In this document: in pieces, positions 56,763 through 64,000 of the stretch | Position numbering within the stretch: the stretch's first letter is position 1 | How the letters are laid out: each line of letters starts with the position of its first letter | Assembly (NCBI RefSeq): GCF_023091745.1 | Contig: NC_068915.1 | Span: 35,518,001 to 35,582,000 of the forward strand | Direction: 5' to 3' | Source of the DNA: Budorcas taxicolor | Lineage: Eukaryota; Chordata; Mammalia; Artiodactyla; Bovidae | Length of the DNA: 64,000 nucleotides | Program-made: the position numbers and the translations under genes | Notes under the pieces: model-generated | Told to the model about the DNA's origin: nothing | Database searches by the model: none | What the model saw: the letters and a program-made list of their open reading frames with translations, nothing else

Positions 56763-57128
56763 AAAAAGGAAGTATAAGAATCCCAGAAGATATGCCATGG
56801 GGAGCATTAAATTTCAAAATAATCTCTTAATTATTAAAATTATATTTTAATTTTCTAATATAAATTGCAAATTAAAAGAAATGGGTTCCAAATTTGTGAC
56901 AGATAACATAAGGATAAAGCCTATTAAAATATGAATTCCATCTCTTTAGAGATCAAGCGCATGATTTATCAATATCCAATTAAACCTTCAACTAGTACAT
57001 TTAGACTCATCATAATTTCAGAATGTTACTTATTGATGCCAATTAGCAGTACAATATCTCTGAATACCACATAGTCCTAAAATTATTTGTGCAAAATAAA
57101 ATTGGTCTGCAAGAAATATTCATGCTCT
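56763..57128. other. AT-rich stretch
   Basis: No repeat or gene recognised. Confidence 0.4.
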
Positions 57129-57136
57129 AATTTATA

Positions 57137-57344
57137 GGGGCTTCCCACATGGCTCAGTGGTGAGAAATCCACCTGCCAATGCAGGAGACTCAGGAGACAA
57201 CAGTTTTGATCCCTAGGCCCAGAAGATCCCTGGAGGAGGAAGTGGCAACCCACTCCAGTATTCTTTCCTGGAGACACACTACAGAGGAGCCTGGTGGGCT
57301 ACAGTCCATGGGGTTGCAGAGTCAGATATGACTTAGTGACTGAT

Positions 57345-57398
<54 letters not shown>

Positions 57399-57402
57399 TT
57401 TA
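57137..57402 (+). mobile_element. Bov-tA SINE with (AC)n tail
   Basis: Forward copy whose 3' end ('gacttagtgactgatcat') runs straight into the AC array. AATTTATA occurs at 57129-57136 and 57403-57410, outside both SINE and array, so the array belongs to the inserted element's tail. Confidence 0.88.
57348..57396 (+). repeat. (AC)24 microsatellite
   Basis: An uninterrupted AC array, about 24.5 units, at the 3' end of the Bov-tA. It is likely variable in length. Confidence 0.98.
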
Positions 57403-57410
57403 AATTTATA

Positions 57411-58228
57411 ACAAAATGGAATATCAGTGAAATTATATCTGTTGGGATTAGAAAATGAGAACTTTCATATCTCCTCATTTCCTTTTTCTTCAAGGGTATG
57501 ATCTTGCTTAAGATAGCTCTGCATAGCAAGGTCACATAAATATTCTTTAAGGTTAAAAAAAGATAACTTGTTGGTTCCAGTATAGATATCAAATTAGTTT
57601 GTAGATGACAGCAATTATATTAGTAATTATAGCTTTAATTATAGCTTTAACCCTTTTATCATTTTCCGTTTTATTTTCCAAGGTAGAGTTTTTAAAGTTG
57701 AATATCCTTTGGTACCTATAAGCTTTATTGAAAAATGTGTTCATTTGTTTGGGTCTGCTGATTTTTATGGTCATAATTTCACTCTTCAGACTTCTTGCAT
57801 ATAATTTATAAATATAAATACATATAATAAGTACATATAATTTATGAATTTTTTGTTGTTCATATTAATAGTCTTTTCCTTATGGAAAGCAAACATTGAT
57901 CTGAAGTTTATTAAAAGACTAAGTTCTGAATTTATATTTTTCTTTAAATGTTCTGAATTTATATTTTAACAGTTACATATTAGGAAAATTCATGCCCTCT
58001 GGGTATATTAGAATCTGTAGATAATCCATCCATCTTTCCTTAATGAATAAAGTGAAATTTAGTGGTGAAAAATTATCAGTGAGTTAACACTATGTAATTT
58101 AGCTAATTTAGACATTAACTCTAAACCTATTTTAAAGTCAGTTTATAATTTACAGTAATTTCCTGTTGAGACTTCACTTATTCATTTATTGAACAAGTGT
58201 TTGAGTTCTTATAATGTATAAGATTTTG
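57411..58228. other. AT-rich stretch
   Basis: No element or gene recognised. Near 57935-57975 a 'ttctgaatttatatttt' block appears twice. Confidence 0.4.
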
Positions 58229-58238
58229 TACCTAGGCT

Positions 58239-58313
58239 AGAGTTTTTTTTTTTTTTATAGTTTTTTATTTTTTTAATTTTAAAATCTTTAATTCTTACAT
58301 GTGTTTACACTGT
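58239..58313 (-). mobile_element. Very short L1-BT 3' end
   Basis: A T14 tract followed by 'taattttaaaatctttaatt' and 'cttacatgtgtt', the L1 3' UTR tip as at 4480-4514. TSD TACCTAGGCT (58229-58238) and TACATAGGCT (58314-58323), one mismatch. Only about 75 bases were integrated. Confidence 0.85.
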
Positions 58314-58323
58314 TACATAGGCT

Positions 58324-59176
58324 TGTCCTTGAAATATTATCAAAGATCTGAAGATGAAGAGAAAGGGTCTGAGAAAAGACAAAGGGTTAATTCATTAAAA
58401 AAAAGTTTGAGGACTTTTCTTTTTTGTTTGTTTGTTTTGCAAGGCATAAAGTTACCATCTTTATTAAAAGGAGACATTTCAGATTGAGGATGTGAGACGT
58501 GAGTTCCAATAAAGCTGATTGAACAGCTGTTCCACTGGTGACACTGGTAAATGAACTCTGAGCAGTATTGCATAGTAGCTGCGTATTCAGCTTTCATGAT
58601 GGTTAATTCTTTCCATTCTCAGTGATTTTCTGAGCTTTGGGACTTCCTGTAGCACCTAGGGTATAAAGGCCTATTTGTCTAAATGAAAAACAGAGAATTA
58701 GATGTAACAAATGTGCATAAAATACAAATGGCTTCATCCCTTTATTGTCACAGAAAATGGATGTGGGAGACATTAAGATGATGCTAGAACATATGACTGC
58801 TTTTTTAGCTAGAAAATATCTCATGCCTAGTTTTATGTACATTGGGGTTGAGAAAGAAATGAAATTTATATTTTATGCATTGTCCTCTCTTTTCTTGGAA
58901 GAGCTCTCTGATGAATGAGTGCTGTGTAGATAGAGTAGATATGTAATTATAGGCTTTCTTGACCCAGTTTCTAAATAGTAGATGCCATTTCAGGAACATC
59001 CTTTGGCTCCAAGCCGTACCTAGACACATATCCAGTCCACTGTCGTTTCTATCCACTGTGGCCATACTTACTATTCAGGTAACACTTCCAGTTCTCTGTT
59101 CATATGACACATACCAACTAGACTTTAGAGTAGTGATGGCTGTGCCTACCCAGGTTCATGCTGTTTGTCTATCGTT
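58324..59176. other. Single-copy stretch
   Basis: No element or gene recognised. The longest frames (85-86 residues, reverse) have no domain. Confidence 0.35.
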
Positions 59177-59187
59177 ATGATTTTATG

Positions 59188-59406
59188 GCGCTTCCCAGGT
59201 GGCTCAGTGGTAAAGAATCCACCTGCCAATGCAGGAAATGCGAGAGATGGGGGTTTGATCCCTGGATTGGGGATGTCCCCTGGAGAAGGAAATGGCAACG
59301 ACTCTGGTATTCTAGCCTGGAAATTATCCATGGACAGAGGTACTTGGTGAGCTACAGTCCACGAAGTCACAAAAGAGCAGATATGACTGAGTGACTGAAC
59401 ACACAC
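59188..59406 (+). mobile_element. Bov-tA SINE
   Basis: Forward, moderately diverged. TSD ATGATTTTATG (59177-59187) and ATGGTTTTATG (59407-59417), one mismatch. Confidence 0.94.
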
Positions 59407-59417
59407 ATGGTTTTATG

Positions 59418-60167
59418 AGCAAAGGCAAGAATTCTTGGTAAAGTACCATAGGAAAGATTACTATAATAATAGCCCACCAGGCGTTTGACTGACCCATTCA
59501 TTTGCCCTCTCTTCACTTCACATAGCCCTCTTCTGAGACTGCAGCTGGCACAGATCAAATTAAAAATGCTTGTTTCTTGGAAAACTACTATCTTTCTTGA
59601 CATAAAAGAGTTTGGAGTTGCTAAATAGTTCCTGACTATGCTGGTATATTACATTTATATGCTTTATTAAATATACCAAAACATCAGCAAATAAATACAA
59701 TTAAAGGGATAAATTAAATGGAAGATATAACTATAAATAAGAGAATGACAATGGTATACTTGTATAAAAATATCCAGTTAGAGAAGAGAGGGTCTGTATT
59801 ATAAATGAAAATATTTTTTAAAGTTCAGTCACAGGTCTGAAACATGAATAAATGTGTCTGTGATTTAGACTGTTCCATCTGTGTGGATATAACCTTTATT
59901 TTTCCTCTCATGAAAGAATGCCAAGGTAAAGAACATAATTTTTTCTTTAAGCATTTCTGTATGAATGCCTCAGTAGGAGGATTATTGGTTACATTTTCTT
60001 ATTCCATGAGTATATGAAGAGTGTCTCAGTTAATTCAGCACTGTTTAGTCCCAAAGGCCCTACGTGGGGAAGCATTCCCAATATAAATAACTCCCAAATC
60101 CACAAAATCAGTGTGGCAGTGTAGGCAGAGATGATGATACAGTCCAGCAAGGGGTTTACCCACTTGT
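59418..60167. other. AT-rich stretch
   Basis: No element or gene recognised. Confidence 0.4.
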
Positions 60168-60362
60168 TTGGGGTTTCCCTGGTGGCTTAGGGGTTAAAGC
60201 GTCTGCCTGGAATGTGCGAGGCCTGGGTTCGATCCCCTGGAGAAGGAAATGGCAACCCACTCCAGTACTCTTGCCTGGAGAATCCCATGGAGGGAGGAGC
60301 CTGGTAGGCTACAGTCCATGGGGTCGCAAAGAGTCAGATCCGACTGAGTGGCTTCACTTTCT
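60168..60362 (+). mobile_element. Bov-tA SINE with 17-base deletion
   Basis: Forward copy with intact B-box GGTTCGATCCC at 60226-60236. The usual 'tgggttgggaagatccc' after it is absent, so 'gatccc' joins directly to 'ctggagaagg'. The missing stretch lies between two GATCCC copies in the normal SINE. Confidence 0.93.
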
Positions 60363-61319
60363 TGTGATTATACAAGCACAGTTAGAGAAGTGGTAATGTG
60401 CATCTAGAATTCTGTAATAGGGACTTTTTCCCACACATAATATTATGAAAAGATTAAATTCAAAAAATTAGATAATGAAAGTGAGTGAGAACCTTAGATC
60501 ATGTACCTGACCATCACTGTTTTAAACCACAAGTCTGTTTAATGCATTGCTCACTTATATTGAATCTAGTTGGATTTTGGTGGCTAGACAGTATCCTTTC
60601 CCTGGAATAAATTTTTTTCCTCTCATAATAATATTCCAAGTGGTGCACAGACCAGCATTGAACGATGGCTATTTTTTTTTTAGCTTCCAAGAAATCTCTT
60701 CTATAATTATCTTTAATGTTAAAGACCATTCTGAAAAATAATACCCATGGGATGTTCTGCATGGGACTTGTGTAGAGAATTTTAAAGGGGTTTTAATTTG
60801 AGGTCATTTTATTGTCCTCAGATTATGTTAATCATATTGAAAACAAGCCTGTCACTGAGTAGAGCTCAAAGCACCAGAGACATTTGCCTAACATGGTATT
60901 TTAAAATAGGAGTGCTCGCAGTTGAGTGTTCTGTCATACTTGAGAGATTCTGGCCCTTGAAGATTTATATGAGTGCTCAACTCTTATTGAACTGTCTCAT
61001 CATGGATGACTTAATAAATGTTGGTTTTTGCATCAGATAATGGCTTACCATTTAATCTCCTCCTGCACCCATTATACACATTCCTCTCTCTCCCTCCTAC
61101 CCCACCCCCAAACAGCTTGTAAAGTAAAACAGAAAAACTTTAATTTCTGCTTCTAATTGATCGTACCACACAGCCACCTGCTCATCATCTGTTCATCACA
61201 CTGGCAGAGTTTACAGTTTCAAAGACACTGAAAACTGTGCATATATTAGGAAACTAGCAGTTTTCTGAAATAAGTTTTGTTATAGTCTTTTAATTACCTA
61301 ACTCTGTTAGCCTTTGGCC
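60363..61319. other. Single-copy stretch
   Basis: No element or gene recognised. Confidence 0.4.
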
Positions 61320-61321
61320 TG

Positions 61322-61527
61322 CTTAATTGTGTACTCCAAGACCAAACTTGCCTGTTACTCCAGGTTATCTCTTGACTTCCTACTTTTGCATTCCAACCCC
61401 CTGTGATGAAAAGGACATCTTTTTTTGGTCTTGGTTCTCAAAGATCTTCTAGGCCTTCATAGAACTGTTCAACTTCAGCTTCTTTGGCATTAGTGGTTGG
61501 GGCATAAACTTGGATTACAGTGATGTT
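61322..61527 (-). mobile_element. BovB endonuclease region, reverse arm of a rearranged copy
   Basis: The reverse strand reads the endonuclease segment (VIQVYAPTTNAKEAEVEQFYE, near 61440-61520), matching the region at 38365-38440. It abuts a BovB segment in the opposite orientation. Confidence 0.88.
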
Positions 61528-61760
61528 GTGTAGAAGAATTAATGCTTTCAAGCTGTCATGCTGAAGAAGACTTTTGAGAGTCCCTTGGACAGCAAGGAGA
61601 TCAAACCAGTCAAACCTAAAGGATATCAACTCTGAATATTCGTTGGAAGGACTGATGCTAAAGCTGAAGCTGCAATAAGTTGGCCACCTGATGCAAAAAG
61701 CCAACTCATTGGAAAAGACCCTGATGCTGGGAAAGATTGAAGGCAAGAAGAGAATAAATG
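61528..61760 (+). mobile_element. BovB C-terminal region, forward arm of a rearranged copy
   Basis: Forward BovB from 'gaattaatgctttcaagctg' to 'gaaggcaagaagaga', the region just 3' of the RT. The last 170 bases or so and the tail are missing. With the reverse arm it makes a head-to-head junction at about 61527. Confidence 0.88.
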
Positions 61761-62873
61761 AATACCTGACTTCCTTTATTATATACAAAGAATTTTTGTT
61801 TCTGGCCGTCTTTGTAGTTAGAGCCTAAAAAGTATTTGGAGAATAAATGACTAGAATAAGAGCAAATTTCTATACAAAGGACCTCTTTATTAGGGTGTAA
61901 TTCACTATGTTGAGTTGCTAGTAGTCTCTAAGGATGACAGCTACAATTAGCTGGATAAACCATTATGTTTATTATTAGGACATTAGACAATTTACAGGCC
62001 CAAATAATGCATAAAATTCTTACTTCACATTACTGTGTTATCAATATCAGATATTGATTTACTTTCTGGTTCTTTCCAGTTATTCCACTGAATTTTTTGC
62101 TTGTCCATTTGCTGAATCTTAAAAATCATAGGTCAAAGGAGGGAGAGTATAGAAAATTTTAGACAATTACATTTAAAATGTAAGAAATAAAGCATTATTT
62201 GTAAATATATAGTGTATATAATACTTTAAAAGTATATATTTGAGTACTTTAAAAGTGTATAGTGTTGCTTAAAATTTGCCTTTGAAAATACTAAATTAAA
62301 AATAGGGTAGTTAACTGCATTCCTCATTTATGTCCAAACAATGAACTTTAACAATTTTGTAGGCTCTCTAGAAAACTATCTACCATTTACTGTTTAAAAA
62401 TGTAAGGAATAGGTGACACAGGCCAGGCCGTTTTTCTACTTTGCCTGAGCTCTTTCAACTTTTTCTGAAATCTTTGCTTCTTTCTGTTGCATTTTGTCAA
62501 GAGTTCTGAGGGACTGTGCTTTATCTTAAGTATCACAAAGCATTTAGGAGAATATTTCTGCTTAAATTCTTTTAGAGCTGTTACTTTCAGGACAAATATA
62601 ACATTGTGTGTTTTGAAATCACATATGTATTTAAGATTTCAAGTTATTGGTGAAATAATTCTTTCTGTTAAATATATTTAATAATTTAAAATTATGTGAA
62701 AGATATCTAGCTGTTCACACCTTTCTTATGCTAATAATCATAAAAAGTTTTACTTTGTGATTGTAGTCACATACAGTATACTGAATGTGAGGTGTTGTTT
62801 TTTTTTTTGTATACAGACAAGTCATATATCTGAACTGATGAAATGAAAATAGTATATTAACAAACATATGCTG
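61761..62873. other. AT-rich stretch
   Basis: No element or gene recognised. A T10 run lies near 62799. Confidence 0.4.
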
Positions 62874-63440
62874 AGTTGTTGTTCAGTCACTCAGTTGTGT
62901 CCAGCTCTTTGTGACCCCCATGAACTACAGCATGCCAGGCTTCTCTGTCCTTCACCATCACCTGGAGCTTGCTCAAACTCATGTCCATGAACTCAGTAAT
63001 ACCATCCAGCCATCTCATCCTGTCATCCCCTTCTCCTCCTGCCTTCAATCTTTCCGAGCATCAGGGTCTTTTCTAATGAGTCAGCTCTTCACATCAGGTG
63101 GCCTAAGTATTGGAGCTTCAGCTTCAGCATCAGTCCTTACAATGAATATTCAGGGTTGATTTCCTTTAGGATTGACTGGTTGGATCTCCTTGCAGTCCAA
63201 GGGACTCTCAAGAGTCTTCTCCAACACCACAGCTCAAAAGCATCCCTTCTGGTGCTCAGCCTTCTTTATGGTCCAACTCTCACATCCCTACATGACTACT
63301 GGAAAAACCATAGCTTTGACTAGCTGGATCTTTGTTGACAAAGTAATGTCTCTGCTTTTTAATATGCTGTCTAGGTTTGTCACAGTTTTCCTTCCAAGGA
63401 GCAAGTGTCTTTTAATTTCATGGATACAGTCACCATCTGC
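62874..63440 (-). mobile_element. BovB 3' part, (CAA)-tail type
   Basis: Reverse BovB beginning TTGTTGTTCAGTCACTCAG and ending after 'cagtcaccatctgca'. It contains the C-terminal coding region in reverse with several frame breaks. Confidence 0.92.
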
Positions 63441-63930
63441 AAATTTTGTGATAATTCTATTTAAAACAAACCTTTTAAATCTCCCAATTTCTCTTGGTGC
63501 ATTTGTGCATTTTTATCTTTAAAATAGGTAATTTTTTCTTTCCACTGAATAATTTTTAACATAGGTCTACAAATAGTGCATCATTTTGTGGAACTTTATC
63601 ATTGTAACCACAAATTACAGTTGCCTGAGCTCCAATTGGAGACCTAATGAATGGCTGAACCTTCTTACACTAAACCCCCCACTGCTGTGCAATATGGCCA
63701 TACAGGCAAGCACACAACCGTCTGACTCATGCTCAGTACTATAAATGTTTTAATAGTCTTCTTGGAATCTGGAAATGGAGTCGTCCCCAGATGATCCCTC
63801 TACCTTTGAATCTTCTTGTTGTCTCCTTTACAAATCAATTAATAAAAACTTAGGTGTTAAATTATTGCTTGATGAGGTTTTATATAGCCTTGCTATTATG
63901 ATTCTGTGGCCACACATATCAAATATATTT
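63441..63930. other. Single-copy stretch
   Basis: No element or gene recognised. Confidence 0.4.
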
Positions 63931-64000
63931 TTAAATTACTTTTTATTGAAGGATAATTGCTTTATAGAATTTTGCTGTTCTCTGTCAAACCTCAACAAGA
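63931..64000 (-). mobile_element. L1 3' UTR running off the window
   Basis: 'ttttattgaaggataattgc' followed by 'ctctgtcaaacctcaaca' is a third type of artiodactyl L1 3' UTR, reverse orientation. The rest of the element lies beyond the window. Confidence 0.75.

Noticed and set aside
1..64000. CRISPR arrays, operons, phage or bacterial features
   Set aside because: Repeats are dispersed SINEs and LINEs with TSDs. There are no evenly spaced short repeats and no prokaryotic gene layout.

Overview
This window is nuclear DNA of a ruminant, most likely a bovid such as cattle. The evidence is its dense mix of repeat families. About seventeen insertions of the RTE-type LINE BovB are present. So are six BOV-A2 dimer SINEs, about sixteen Bov-tA-type SINEs, the artiodactyl L1 (L1-BT type), and two older tRNA-Glu SINEs of the CHR type. 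Beneath these lie ancient mammalian layers: MIR, L2, old L1, MLT1 LTRs and a Tigger transposon. I found no host protein-coding gene, no convincing exon, and no rRNA or functional tRNA gene. Every recognisable long reading frame belongs to a retrotransposon or transposon remnant. The window reads as intergenic or deep intronic sequence.

Layout. 1-2.7 kb: a decayed BovB, then an old L1 3' end. 4-10.2 kb: an old L1 on the + strand cut by a BovB, a BOV-A2 and a probable LTR, followed by a BovB 3' fragment and another BOV-A2. 12.9-15.8 kb: a BovB holding a second BovB and an L1 stub, then an L2/MIR/MLT1 cluster. 16.1-19.3 kb: mostly single-copy sequence, with one Bov-tA and a (GT)21 tract. 19.3-22.5 kb: a BovB containing a Bov-tA fragment that itself contains another BovB, plus a BOV-A2. 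22.5-28 kb: AT-rich sequence with scattered SINEs. 28.06-30.36 kb: a young 5'-truncated L1 with perfect target-site duplications (TSDs) and most of the ORF2 C-terminal half. 31-38 kb: Bov-tA, CHR and L2 copies among single-copy islands. 38.15-42.3 kb: the longest BovB (endonuclease and reverse transcriptase regions) inside an L1 3' UTR, facing an inverted BovB. 44-48.6 kb: an MLT1 LTR split by a Bov-tA, a BovB, a Tigger split by a Bov-tA, and a BOV-A2. 49.4-51 kb: a BovB with unusually long flanking repeats. 51-60.4 kb: Bov-tA, MIR and CHR copies and an (AC)n tract. 61.3-63.4 kb: a head-to-head rearranged BovB and another BovB. The window ends in an L1 3' UTR.

How the parts relate. BovB and L1 encode their own endonuclease/reverse transcriptase. 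The Bov-A-derived SINEs have none and are thought to use BovB enzymes, consistent with their shared 3' tails. Nesting gives relative ages: L2, MIR, Tigger, MLT1 and old L1 first; then many BovB copies; then most Bov-tA and BOV-A2; with the 28-kb L1 among the youngest. I found no undescribed biological system. The noteworthy points are insertion structures, nests, inverted pairs and a few unassigned single-copy islands. Family names come from recognition by eye, without a repeat-library search, so subfamily labels and edges (about 5-20 bases) are approximate.
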